A program made the translations under genes and the position numbers. Shown in pieces: positions 34,442-46,410 of a stretch of DNA of 64,000 bases; the stretch's first letter is position 1, and each line of letters opens with the position of its first letter. Source of the DNA: Furcasterigmium furcatum (taxonomy: Eukaryota; Ascomycota; Sordariomycetes; Glomerellales; Plectosphaerellaceae); the NCBI GenBank assembly GCA_001599815.1, contig BCIA01000002.1, positions 682,001 through 746,000 on the forward strand. Reading direction: 5' to 3'. The notes below the pieces were generated by a model, which saw nothing but the letters and a program-made list of their open reading frames with translations, made no database searches and was not told the origin of the DNA.

Positions 34442-35028
34442 TCACAGCATGGCGACAACGGCGCCGGCGACGGCGAGGAGGACACCGGCAGTGTTGCGGG
34501 CGAGGTGGCCGACACCGCTGTCGGGGCTCGCGCTGGCGCCGGCGCCGGACGCGCTGGCACTGGCGGCGGACTCCTCCTCGGACTCGGTGGCTTCGGCAGA
34601 GTCCTCCTCGTCGGAGGAGGAGTCGTTGGTCTCCTCGGCGTCAGAGGATTCGGTATTGGAGGCGTCGGAAGGAGAGGTGGCAGTGGCCTGCTGAGCGGCG
34701 GTGCCGTGGATGGAAGCGTTGTTGCAGTTGACGATGATCTGGGAGCGGTAGGTCTCGGCGCGGGGGTCCTTGGGGCAGTTGTTGAAGCAGGTGGCAAGGG
34801 CCTCGCTGGCGCGGCACAGGCAGTCGTAGTCGGAGACGGCGCAGTCCATGACCTGGGGAGGGCGTTAGCTTTGCGGTGCTGGAGTCTCCAGGGAGGAGAG
34901 TGTAGTAGTAGTACCTTCTTGTTCTCACTAGCGAAGCAGGTCTCCACGATGTGGTTGGCCTCGCAGTTCTCGTCCTGGGCCGTGACGACGGCGGCGGCGA
35001 GGAGGGTGAAGGGGAGGATGAACTTCAT
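34442..35028 (-). CDS. small secreted, predicted GPI-anchored cysteine-rich protein (CFEM-like)
   Basis: Two exons, 34915-35028 and 34442-34852, give 174 residues; the 62-bp intron is phase 0. A signal peptide spans residues 1-17 (MKFILPFTLLAAAVVTA). The mature N-terminal 65 residues carry eight cysteines: C22, C31, C42, C49, C51, C60, C64 and one near 78. CLC follows DYD, as in CFEM domains (C-x6-C-x-C with a preceding Asp). CFEM proteins sit in the wall or plasma membrane and some bind haem. A Ser/Glu/Asp-rich spacer of about 60 residues and a hydrophobic tail (AGVLLAVAGAVVAML) complete a GPI-precursor layout. The Cys spacing is not a perfect CFEM match, so the family call is tentative. Confidence 0.75.
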
Positions 35029-36734
35029 TTTGGCGGTATAAGAGGTGGAGAAGGAGTTTCTTGGATAATGGATCTTGAAGAGGCCGACGGTGGTGTATGT
35101 TGGCTATGGACGGTTGACGGTGTCGTCTGAACGGGGCCGCAATTATATTAGATAGAAGATAATGGTAACTAGTGGTACGTAGAGGTCGCAAGTGACAGGA
35201 ATGTTGGAGGCCCGAGAATGGTATGGTGAACGAGTGGTAGTTGGGTCAACTGGGGGAGAGAAGAACAGGAAGAAGAATGTGGACAGATGGTCTCGTGGAG
35301 GAGATGAGAGAAGTCAGAACGGAGGCGGCCTGGAGGCGGCCTGTGAGGTGCAATTTTATTTACTTGTACTCTCTGGGGATGCATGCTGGATGCCGAGAAG
35401 GGGTTCATTGAGAAGCACGGACGAGATCGAAAACAGTGGCGCACTAGTAGCGGAGCGAGCAGCAGTTCTGTTTTCTTCCCCCAGATGATGTGGAGGGGGG
35501 CGTAAGCCTCTTGGCCTCGAATGGGACAGGACGGAGGCAAGGAGGCACTCTCAGCGGTAATAGAGTACCAGGCGAAGCAGTTGTGTTGAAAAGCCGGGCA
35601 CGCAGGGTTTCTTTGCTGCATCATACGAGAGGCAAACAAGGAAGCGGAGTATAATAGCATTGATAGATATGCTGTAAAGCCCAGGATGGAGATGGGGCCA
35701 GGCGGTTGAGGGCCGCCGAGAATGGAACGCGTTCCCCGGGGTGAGAGTGGGGCTATCCGGACACACGACAGGAGGAGATGCCACTGAGTAGACCTCCCAC
35801 CATGAGGCTGCATCTCTAGTTGTGACCAGTCAAACCAGTATGCAAGGCGAACGTCGTGTCTCTCGCCCCTCGTATCCAGAGCAGCACCGAGACACACCCA
35901 GAGCCTCAGAGACCCCGGTCCAAGAGCCTCCCCCGGGCTGCTAGAGCTGCATCGTGAATCTGGCCTGGCCCAGTCCGGTGCTAGCGGCCGAGACGGAGCA
36001 AAAGCATGCAAGCAACGGAGCGGGCCCGAGGTGCCAGGGGTTCAGGGGTTCACAGGTCATCTCGCGATATTGAAGGCTTAATTTGGCGGGCTCAGGGGTC
36101 ACTCGGGTGGCGCCCATTGGCCAATCCATGGCCGGCCGCGGGCTGGGCTCAACCCCTGAAGCTCCGGTTATTTTAACGTTCTGACCTCTGCTCGCCTCTT
36201 GCCCCCGAGGAAACCTTGACAAATGCAGGCGCCCCGGCTTGGCCGCCAAATGCCGCGGGCTTCCGTGAACCTTGGCTTCGGTTTGCTTGCTGGGTCGCTT
36301 TCAGCAGGACCGCCTGCGAGGGAAGTCAAGAGAGGACTCGGAGGGTGGCATCATGCAGATCCATTGGCCGCTCGCCTCTTGTTCCGATTCGGCCACAAAC
36401 GTGGCTGGCCAAACACCAAACCTCGTATCTCTCTCTGTTTCGTTCGCAGGACGTAACAGTTCGTTCTTTTTGCTGCTGGGTCTCAAGTATGTACTCGACA
36501 ACGGAAGAGACATCCATGGATATTGGTGGCGCGCCCAGACGGTTACACCAGTTCCCCATCTCTTATCTGGCCAAGAAAACGACCTCGACTGGATACGAGA
36601 ACCGCAACGGGGAAGACAGCATCAGCAGAGGACGCACTTATGCATACTATCCAGCCGCATCACCGTTCCTCGCGTAGAGTCACACGACACGCGCGGCAAT
36701 TGACACCCCCCGAAGACTCAAGCTCACCTCTTCA
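35029..36734. other. intergenic region
   Basis: 1.7 kb. The part next to 35028 is the promoter and leader of the GPI protein. One 280-codon minus-strand open frame (35169-36011) shows no domain and is judged non-coding. Confidence 0.45.
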
Positions 36735-37462
36735 TCAGACATGCTCCCCGTGAGCCTGGGCCAGGTCTGTCTTCAACTGCCGGTTCTCTCTCTGCAGCTT
36801 CTCCAGCTCCTGGTTCATGGCCTCCATCTCCACTGACGCGCCCACGCTCATCTCCTCCACCAGCTTCACGAAGCGAAACAGGCGGAAAATGATCACCAGC
36901 GACGCAATGTCCTCCACGATGCCGTGCGACAGCAGGTCGATCACGAAGCTCGCGATGATCACCACCCCGTCCAGGCAATGGAACCAGTCAGAGAAGTATC
37001 TGGACCGTGTCAGTCGCGCGAATCGGTCAGTCTATGGTCCCTGGAGAGCGAGACCATACGGGGGCAGACTCACTCGATGCCAAAGGCGGCCATGCACAGG
37101 ATCAGCTCCAGGAGGAAGACGCTGCTGAACACCAGCCCGGCCGTCTCCAGGCCCTCGTGCAGAGGACCAACCCATGCCCTGGACTTGCGATCAGTGTCGC
37201 ATTCGTAAAGCTCCAGGAAGATGTTCGTCATGAGCGCTGCCACGTCGAGCGAGACGAGCCCGAGGATGAGATAGTGCATGCTCTTCGATGAGAGGGCCAG
37301 CTGCAGGTCCTCGCGCTGACTTGCGGTGCCGCACCATGCTTCCTCTCCGCCAGTGCCGCCGTCGCCATCATCATCGTGACCGAGCAGCGGCTGTTGCGAT
37401 TCGTTGTGAATAGGCAGGCTCCCCTCTCCCCGCCGCCGGGTGATGGTCTTGAGGAACCTCAT
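36735..37462 (-). CDS. voltage-gated proton channel, Hv1 type
   Basis: Two exons, 37074-37462 and 36735-36999, give 217 residues from the first in-frame ATG. The 74-bp intron has a GTGAGT donor, a CTGAC branch and matching phase. It is a stand-alone voltage-sensor domain of four helices without a pore domain. S1 is HYLILGLVSLDVAALMTNIF with D73, the position of the selectivity Asp in Hv1. S2 is FSSVFLLELILCMAAFG with E119. S3 is CLDGVVIIASFVIDLL with D140, closely like Hv1. S4 is IIFRLFRFVKLVEE with R169, R172 and K175 spaced by three. A coiled coil follows (about 180-212), the dimer element of Hv1. Such channels extrude protons from the cytosol and can support NADPH oxidase. The frame is open 40 codons upstream to a GTG, so an extra 5' exon is possible. 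Confidence 0.82.
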
Positions 37463-39592
37463 CTGGCGATATGTTGAGGTTGCGCATTGAAGTTTGATCA
37501 CTTGTTCGGGTGGTTTCTCCTCATCCCCTGTGGTCGTCTTTAACTCGGCCGAAGATGGTTGGATGACGTCGCCGTCACCCACTGAATAAGCTTAATCCGG
37601 CAACCAGCTCCTGACATGTCGCAGCGGTGGTCGAGAGCATGTTTCTCACTCAGTCATTCTAAATGAAAGAAGCCCCAACATGGTGTCGCTCCGATGTATT
37701 AGTTAAGACTGCGAAGACATCAGGCTGCGCCTTGTATTCTCCACAGGAGTGAGTAGTGGGAGCCGCGATCTATATGAGGCTCCGCCCCTCTGCCCATCCA
37801 ACACCGTCAACTCCCCCCTCAACCTGACGTCAAAAAGGGCCAATTGTTTTACACTATGCTGACTGCAGTTACAAGTTGCGCCGGTCAACCGCGTCTCAGC
37901 ACCCGTCATGTTCAGGCGGAGTTCCAATATCTGACCATATGTCTTTGCTTCCCAGCGGAGACCCCTCGCTCGATTTCCCCGGTGTGCCTCAGCATGCCAC
38001 CTACAAACAGTTGGGCTGGTAGAAAATCTAGAGCTGTGAGTCTCAGGGTAACAGTTTCGCCGTTGAGTTAGCAAGTTGCTCTCCCGCAGCCATGTGAGGT
38101 TCGAAAGGGGCGAATAGCTGAGATGAAGGCCAGCTTGGAGTCTGTGGGGAAGAAACAACAGACTGGCTCTCGGCGGCTCGCGTCAGTCAGAGTACGGCTG
38201 AGGCATAGTGGCTTGTAGGGTTCTGGTAAAAGGCTTGTTGAAGCTACGAGACAGAGGCAAGATCACAATCCCGCACCGATGGACTGGTCACTGCCTTTCT
38301 CTTCGCAAGACAACTTGTGTTTGGGAAGGGCAGTGACCTTTTGCTCTTTACTCCCGATAACATGCACTGGTCTTGGTCTGACTTTGATTTTGCTTCGGAG
38401 TACCTTTGCGTTTCATTTGGCCCAGATCCCAGTTGCCTCCATGTTTGTTCTGCGGCTGCCCTGGCTGAAGCCCTTGGTATACACAGGAGCGCCTGTAAGT
38501 ATTAGTGTACCTACTGCAACTGCAAATCTGGATTGCCAATTATTGGGCTACCATCCCTGACTCCCAGCCCAGATGGTATCAACATGAGAACTGTCCGACT
38601 CGACTGAAAGCTGCAATGAAAGAGGTCGGCCTACAATGGGGTCTGTGCAAGAAAGAACTTATAATTTAGACATAACCACCTTCACTTCTCAGTAACCACA
38701 ATATACAAGTATGATAAGTCTGCGCTTGCAAACACAGGACTGGGAGGCGCAGATTCGAGCAGGAGTTCCAAAATCAGGGGCCAGGAGTAGCTGCGGTTGC
38801 AACTGTTATTGACCAAGCTCCCACTCTGACCAATACCAAATTTGAGTACACGGCAACTAAACAAGCCCACGGCTCCACGAGCCTACTGGAGTGACAGACT
38901 GGAGCGTCGGCCTCGTGGAAAATATGACCCTCGTCTTCAGCAATCGCCAAGTACCCAACCGACACTCCATGCATCTTGCCACGTTTGTCCCATCAGCATG
39001 GAAATCAGGGCAAACTTACAAACCGAAAGGCCAAGCTGGCTGACGGTGTATGAAGGTAAGTTGGTTGATAGGTCGGTTGGGTGGATTTGCCCTGCTCAAC
39101 TTTCGACCACTTGGTGTTGATGTTTTCCCCTGGGCTTCAGCTATCGCGACAAGTCCCAAGCCCCACCATCGCATGGCAAAACCTCGGCAAGACTAGCGGA
39201 TTGACAGACCCACCTTTCCCCATGCTCCATTGTTCGCGATATCCCAAAGAATGCCTTCACGAAAGCCTTGGTATCTTTCTTGAGCTCCCTTCCACTCCTC
39301 CACACTCTTTGTCTCGCCTGAGGCCACATCTTCCCCCCTTACCTAACACGAGAAACCCGTGAGTGCTCAGCTCTCCGTTCCTTTGACGCCGGGATCCTTT
39401 CAGGCAAGGGATACCTCTCGCGATCTGCGCGCGATAGCTCCTCGCCCTTCACGTTCCTGCGAATTGCTCGCAAAGCCTCTCTCCCAACGCAACCTCAATA
39501 CTGACTTTTGCTCATCAGAGTGCAACCTCACCAGAAATACCCCTCTCTACTACTTCGGCGATCTTATCTACCACATTATACCCCGCGACAAA
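37463..39592. promoter_or_regulatory. divergent intergenic region, Hv1-like / Pab2
   Basis: 2.1 kb between two starts on opposite strands. 37463-37582 remains open in the channel frame, and a plausible acceptor (TTATTCAG on the minus strand) ends just above it. The Pab2 side has a C-rich leader at about 39290-39590. No other gene supported. Confidence 0.5.
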
Positions 39593-40379
39593 ATGGCAGA
39601 CGTCCAGCACGAAGAGGAGGAGAGGAACCTCGCTGCCAAGGAGGTGGAAGCTGAGGCACCGGCCGATGCAACCACTTCCGCTGCTCCCGAAGGCGCCAAT
39701 GCCGACGAGGAGGGTCACGATGAGGTGGGCTAATCCTTGCATAACCGCGTGCAAGTCAAGAGGAGGCATCGTGACTGACCCGCGCTGGCAATACAGGAAG
39801 AGATCTCGGCCATGAAGCGTAGAGTCGCTGAGATGGAAGAGGAGGCTGCAAAGCTTCGCGAGATGCAAGCGACCCTGGATCAGCGCAGCCAGGACTTGTC
39901 GGAGAGCAAGGAAGATATCGACAGTCGCAGCATCTTCGTCGGTAACGTCGACTACTCTGCCTCTCCCGAGGAGATCCAGGCGCACTTCCAGAGCTGCGGT
40001 TCCATCAACCGCGTCACCATCCTCCTGGACAAGTTCACTGGCCAGCCTAAGGGGTATGTTGGCCTGTCTTCCATTCCAAACTTTCGCGACGTCGCGACTG
40101 ACTGAGCCGTCTTGCAGTTACGCCTACGTCGAGTTCACCGAGCCCAGCCTCGTCGCGCAGGCGCTCGTTCTCAACGAGAGCGTCTTCAAGGGCCGCAACA
40201 TCAAGGTCACGCCGAAGCGGACCAACCTGCCCGGCATGGCCCGCGGTGGTCGCGGAGGCCGAGGTGCCTTCCGCGGCGGCGGTCGCGGTTTCGGCCGTGG
40301 CGGCTTCGGCCAGCGGGGAAGTTACCGCGGCGGCTACCGTGGCCGTGGCGGTGGCAGGGGAGGATTCACGCCGTACTAA
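39593..40379 (+). CDS. pab2: nuclear poly(A)-binding protein, PABPN1/Pab2 type
   Basis: Three exons, 39593-39724, 39797-40053 and 40118-40379, give 216 residues. The family binds nuclear poly(A) tails, controls tail length and feeds RNAs to the exosome. The layout is exactly that of PABPN1: an acidic N-terminus (1-45); a short coiled coil (about 48-75, MKRRVAEMEEEAAKLREMQ); and one RRM with RNP2 IFVGNVDY and RNP1 KGYAYVEF, the latter spanning the exon 2/3 junction. GRNIKVTPKRTN follows, then a C-terminal RGG/GRG-rich tail (about 175-214), a typical arginine-methylation target. The second intron lies inside the RRM codons and is phase 2. Confidence 0.95.
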
Positions 40380-42675
40380 ACGTATCGTGGCGCCATCACT
40401 ACGAATCCATGAGACCGAGCACAGGTCCCCTCCCCGGTGCGACTTTCAGATGTATCATATTTGGGACCTTTTCGGAAGAGCGTGGGAAAACTCTCGGAAT
40501 TGCGTTTCGGCGTTGGTGGGAGAGGTTGCTTTACTCTCTCTTTTTCTTCTTTTTCCTTTTCGGCATTTTCTGGGAAGCAGTGCGGATGAGCCCGCCACGG
40601 GAAAACATAAAGGATGGACACCCGTGGGTCCTTTGAAGCTCGGTGATATCGGGCCCCTGCGGCCCACGGCGCTGCTAGATATAGTCATCGTTGGACAACG
40701 CGATACTCTTGCGAATACTCGTCCATGACGTTTCCAAAGACTCTGCGTGGGATGATGTCAAGATGTGAAGCTTGTGAGTTGCAGCGCTACCACTGGCCTG
40801 GTTGATGATGTGACGATGGCGTTCGAGATTGGGCTGGCCGAGACTCCATGGTCCAGTCCAGCCGTGGGTATTGCCTGGGTGGCGAGGGATGTTGAGTCGA
40901 GGACAGGCACAGTCATCGAGATGCAAGGAGGCGCTGGGTCATCGGCGGGGGGCAAGCCAAGCGTTTTGTTCTATTCATGGCTGCATTGACGGCCTTCGCA
41001 GATGCTATGTACCTACTTTGTATGCAGAGACCGGCTGCCGAGTGGGCGGCTACGGCATCCGAGAGCGAGCGAGCTCGGAACCCGGCACTGCGGCGGAGAC
41101 GGGAGGCCCGTTGATAGAAGACATGGCTCGGAGGGAAAGTGAGTGGCCAGAGGAGTTTGCTGTCACGACACGAGATGGAAGGGAAGCATATTCCATCTCA
41201 TCTGCTAGGATGAGTTGTGCTGGCTGTGCTTTGTCCCGGGACTTGGAGGCGTTGGAGGGAGCCCGAACACAGACGTACATACACGGACGGGTTTGACAGG
41301 GAACGTGAAGCGGGAGGATGTTTCCAAGCTGCGGGCGGTCGAGGGGCTGTCGAAACGCCAGATGGATGGGACGGGCGTTTACAGTGCAGCAGCGAGCGCA
41401 TAGCAGGTACAAGTACGCCCATCCATGCCCCTCTCCAGGGGTTTCCTCCGGGTGTGAGAGCCCAAGTCCGTGTTTGTTATGTTTTGGAAAGACGGAAAAC
41501 TTTGTGGTCGTGGTTCTAGACGTTCGTGGAGCGTCCGAGAAAAGTCCAAAGGGACTGACTGCAAGTGTCGTGTGCTTAGCGAGGATTTATAAGAGACAAG
41601 AGGACGTATCTTCGGATCGACTTCCATGCTAAGTTGCTACCTAGACGGGTTTAGGAGGGGCAATTGCTTCCTGAACCGGTATCGCGGGGCGCACTCACTG
41701 GCAGACCAGAGGCAAGGAACCTCAGGTACCGGTCGCTCAGATTCTGGCAGGGAGAAGACCTGTACGAGAACCGCAGGCACGGGTCGTGCGGCACAGTCGT
41801 CGAGGTCGGGCCTCAATTGGCACTTGAGGTGGAAGGAGGCCACCAACCGGCGAGGCCCGGCGCCTTGTGAGGTACCTGGAGTCTGTCCGAATTTGCCCCT
41901 CTTCCCGCCCGTCCTAGGCTGCTACAGTAAGCAGTCAGGTACTTCAGAGCGAGGTACTCGGGCGACTCCCCACTGTATGGATGGTTGTGCCAATCCCGAC
42001 CCGTCAGCACCTCACTGAGGAGAGGTCGGGTGGGTGGGTAGTGGGAAGTCATGCCTCGCCAGCGGTCGAGATTCGAGGTACCAGGACTTCTCCTTCAACA
42101 ACATCATCAACATCGACTCGAAACTCCGTCGTCATCGACCACGCCCGGACGGGGAAGAGACTCGGACAATCCCGAATAGTCGATCCATCGAAGAACAACA
42201 CTTTCACTGCTTCTTGATCACCGCCAGAGACGGCATCAATCGAGCTTGGCTGAGGGTGTCCGCGTCACCTCTACAGTACCAACCGCTGCGTCCGTCCCTC
42301 CACCCCCAGCCCACTTTCCCTACGGACCATCCAGGACAGGACAAGAACGGCCCAGGTTCGTTCTGGCGAAGCGGGGAGGTTTGTGATCCAGCTGTCTGTC
42401 TCTGGTCGCCTGCACACAGCCTCAACTCTGCCATCGGCCTTGTCATCAACCTTACCTACACACCTACCCCTAAACTACACTCGACCACCCCTACGGCGGG
42501 AGCCTGCGTGACCTCTCCTCACACCTCCCTCCTGGTCGGCCGCCCTCTTCCTGCCTGACCTGACAGACAGACGGACAGACAGTATTCTTCCTCGTCACCT
42601 CCTGTCTGTGACGACCTCGTCGTCGCGCACGTCGTCCGCCCGCCCCAGCATCTAGCGTCATCCCCCATTGCGACC
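40380..42675. other. intergenic region upstream of RSP5
   Basis: 2.3 kb. Several GGTAC-containing stretches (for example AGGTACCGG near 41723, AGGTACC near 41870, AGGTACTCGG near 41953) and a GACAGACAGACGGACAGACAG run near 42563-42583 are visible. The last 400 bp is a C-rich leader. No gene supported. Confidence 0.45.
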
Positions 42676-45548
42676 ATGGCCTCACGCACCGATGCCACGT
42701 CTTCCCAGTAAGTCTACCGCGACTCCCCAGGCCTCCAGTTCTGAACCCTGTGATTTTGCGGTTCCTGGCTGCCTGGCCCGCCTCGATTGCTGCGCTGTAT
42801 CCGACTCGGACTGACCAAATGCCTCTCCAGAAGACCCAACCTCCGAGTGACGAGTTCGTCCTGCCCGCCGCCCCTCTCCGTCTCGTCGTTCCGGCGCCCT
42901 TCGAACCACGAATGCTAACACAGTTCCAGTCATCGCTGCGGATGGTCTGTACAAGCGAGATGTTTTCCGTACGTCGTGATGCCCTCCCCGGCTACTTATC
43001 GGACGGCTTGCTGATGTGTAGTTCAGGATTCCCCGATCCCTTTGCCGTCATCACCGCCAATGGCGACCAGACCAAGACCACGACCGCCCAGAAGCGGACA
43101 CTCAATCCATACTGGAACGAAAGTTTCGATGTGTAGGTGCAATGTCCTTCCTGGTCGCTTGCCGCCGGATATCCCAAAGACACGGATGCTGACAATTCGA
43201 GTTTAGGTCGGTGAACGAAGACACGATTTTGGCAGTCCAGGTCTTCGACCAGAAAAAGTTTAAGAAGAAGGATCAGGGTTTCCTGGGCGTCATTAACATT
43301 CGTATTGGCGATGTCATCGAGCTCGCACCCGACGCAGACGGTAAACTCTTCTTTCCACCCCCCGTAACGGAAACCGTGGCTGACCTCTCCCCGCCTCTCC
43401 AGATCAGATGCTCACGCGCGACCTTAAGAAGTCTTCCGACAACCTCGTCGTTCACGGAAAGCTCATCATCAACCTCTCCACCAACACCTCCGCCCCGCCC
43501 CGTGGTCAGGCCGCTTCCTCCAGCCGACCAAATCTCCCCACCGGCGCATCACAGAGCGCATCTGCCCTCTCTGCCCCTCCCGGAGACAACAGACCTGGGT
43601 CGGCCATGGGCGCCGCCAACGGAACTCTGGCACCTGGTGCTGCTGTCACCATCCCCATCCGACCGGCCAGTACCACTTCCACTGCCACGGCTCCAACAGC
43701 CAATGGCCCCAGTGCTCCCCGCCCGACGAGCCAATTGAGCCCCTTCGAGGATGCGCAGGGACGGCTCCCAGCGGGCTGGGAGCGACGAGAAGACAACCTC
43801 GGCCGGACGTACTATGTTGATCACAACACGAGGACCACGAGTTGGAACAGGCCGACGGCCGCTGGCGTGCCAGAGCAGCGCGACGGAACCACGCAGGCCG
43901 AGCGTACCCGCCATCAGAACCGCACCCTGCCCGAGGACCGTACCGGCGCCAGCTCCCCGTCCCGGGACGCCGCACAACAGGCGGCTACGGCCCAGGCAAA
44001 CAACGCAACGATGATGCACACCGGCGCCACGAGCCCTGGAACAGGTGAGCTGCCTCCGGGCTGGGAACAGCGGTTCACGCCTGAAGGTCGTCCCTACTTC
44101 GTGGATCACAATACCCGCACGACCACATGGGTCGATCCTCGACGCCAGCAGTACATCCGCATGTATGGCGGCCAGAACAACCAGAACGGCACCATCCAAC
44201 AGCAGCCCGTCTCCCAGTTGGGTCCCCTGCCTAGTGGGTGGGAGATGCGTCTCACCAACACAGCAAGAGTATATTTCGTCGACCACAACACCAAGACGAC
44301 CACCTGGGATGATCCTCGTCTGCCGTCCTCGCTCGACCAGAACGTGCCGCAGTACAAGCGTGACTTCCGGAGGAAGCTCATCTACTTCCGCTCCCAACCC
44401 GCCATGCGCATTCTTAGCGGCCAATGCCATATCAAGGTTCGCCGGTCACACATTTTCGAGGACTCTTTCGCCGAGATTTCCCGGCAATCTGCCACTGACC
44501 TGAAGAAGCGTCTGATGATCAAGTTCGATGGCGAAGACGGTCTTGATTACGGCGGTCTGTCCAGAGAGTTCTTCTTCCTCCTGTCTCACGAGATGTTCAA
44601 CCCCTTCTACTGCCTTTTCGAATACTCCGCGCACGACAACTACACTCTTCAGATCAACCCCCACTCGGGCATCAACCCCGAGCATCTCAACTACTTCAAG
44701 TTCATCGGCAGGGTGGTTGGCTTGGCCATCTTCCATCGCCGCTTCCTGGACGCTTTCTTCATCGGCGCGTTGTACAAGATGATTCTCGGCAAGTCAGTTG
44801 TTCTTGCCGACATGGAGGGTGTCGACGCAGACTTCCATCGCTCACTGCAGTGGATGCTCGACAACGACATTTCGGGCGGCATTCTTGAGCAGACCTTTTC
44901 CACCGAAGATGAGCGGTTCGGCGTTATTACCGTCGAGGATCTCATTCCCGGCGGTCGCGATATCGACGTGACTAACGAGAACAAGAAGGAGTACGTCGAT
45001 CTGATGGTCAGGTGGAGGATCGAGAAGCGCATCGCCGAGCAGTTCCAAGCCTTCAAGGATGGATTCCACGAGCTCATCCCTCATGATCTCATCAACGTCT
45101 TTGACGAGCGTGAGCTTGAGCTGCTGATTGGCGGTATCGCAGAGATCGACGTGGACGACTGGAAGAAGCACACCGATTACCGTGGCTACACCGAGTCGGA
45201 TGAGGTCATCCAGTTCTTCTGGCAGACCATCCGCTCCTGGGATGGAGAGCAAAAGTCGCGTCTGCTCCAGTTCGCAACTGGTACCTCGCGTATTCCCGTC
45301 AACGGATTCAAGGATCTCCAGGGCAGTGACGGTCCCAGACGCTTTACGATTGAGAAGGCCGGAGAGGTCAACAACTTGCCCAAGGCTCACACATGGTACG
45401 TTGCCCCGCGAGGCGTGGGAGACGAACACCGACTAACATTTTCAATAGTTTCAACCGTCTAGATCTGCCGCCGTATAAGAACTTGGAGCAGCTGCAAGGG
45501 AAGCTCACAATCGCCGTGGAAGAGACCATGGGCTTCGGCCAGGAGTAG
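42676..45548 (+). CDS. RSP5: HECT E3 ubiquitin ligase, Rsp5/NEDD4 family
   Basis: Seven exons: 42676-42707, 42831-42853, 42930-42968, 43027-43132, 43207-43340, 43403-45395 and 45449-45548, giving 808 residues. Rsp5 ubiquitinates plasma-membrane transporters, adaptors and transcription factors. Domains in order: an N-terminal C2 (about 12-130; IIAADGLYKRDVF, NPYWNESFDV, FDQKKFKKKDQGFLG) for membrane binding; a Pro/Ser/Thr-rich linker; three WW domains (about 232-265, 327-360, 386-418), each with W, Y-F/Y-VDHNT and W-x-x-P for PY motifs; and a HECT domain (about 470-808). The catalytic Cys is residue 776 in KAHTCFNRLDLPPY; its codon is split by the last intron. The 23-base exon 2 is supported because it restores NLRVTIIAADG at the C2 start. 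Confidence 0.95.
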
Positions 45549-46410
45549 TCGTGTCGGGCTTTCACAATAGGGCTCCTTATCCGCATCGAAGCACGTGGCG
45601 ATTTATGTATTTGTGCGCGTCAAACGGGAGGCGTCCTAGGCTCTCCCCTTCTGCCGAAGCCCCCAGCCGTCTTTCCTTCTCTACCTCTTTTCTCATGTAA
45701 GCATCGTTTCGGGGCGGCGGCGGCGGCGGAGACCTTGACTTTGAACACAACTTGAGTCGTTGGGCGCGTTCAGGGAAGGGATTCATTTGGAATACAGCAC
45801 TTGTTCCCTCTTTTAGTTGTCTATAGCTGGCGGCCTCGTTTCAGACAGACACCAGGGGTTCTAAAAGACGGACGATTCGTTTCTCAAGGAAGTGCAAAGC
45901 TGGTGATATGGTGTAAACGGTGACCATGTATGTCCCGGATGAGGAGAGGAGTGTCCATAGATAATAATACGCTGGAAGCCTGATGGATCAAGACCTGAGC
46001 CAAATCTTGAAGCGTGGAGCACAGCAAGTGCTGATATCAACACGGTTCTCGACTTCCGTACCATACTGAGAAGCAACATCAGCATCACAAAAGGCCATGG
46101 CACAGCGGATATGCAGGAAGATGCTCCTTGTTGTACATCCCGTTCTTCTAAGGGCATTCTCGATGGAATCTCTAGATATGTACAGCGCCATCAGCACCTA
46201 AGCATCAAAACAAAGGGAACCGGAGAGAGTCGGCGGGGCGGGGCGAGCCCCCCGGNGGGGGAATGAACGCCGCCGCCGCTCTCGTTTCTCGCAAAGCAGA
46301 CGCGAGTAATTTCCCGTCCATCCGGCCATGAGCCTTGCCCCTCCCATGACAAGCAGACGGCACCAAGCCGCTGCCATCGACGCCGCCACAGCAGCACGTA
46401 GGCGACGAGC
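45549..46410. other. convergent 3' region with one unknown base
   Basis: 862 bp between converging stops. It holds a (CGG)5 tract at 45715-45729 and an N at 46256 inside a C/G homopolymer-like context, probably a sequencing ambiguity. Confidence 0.6.
45715..45729. repeat. CGG trinucleotide microsatellite
   Basis: Five perfect copies of CGG downstream of RSP5. Confidence 0.8.

Noticed and set aside
35169..36011. 280-codon minus-strand open frame upstream of the GPI protein
   Set aside because: No domain, unlikely composition for a protein, and it covers the promoter and leader of the GPI-protein gene.
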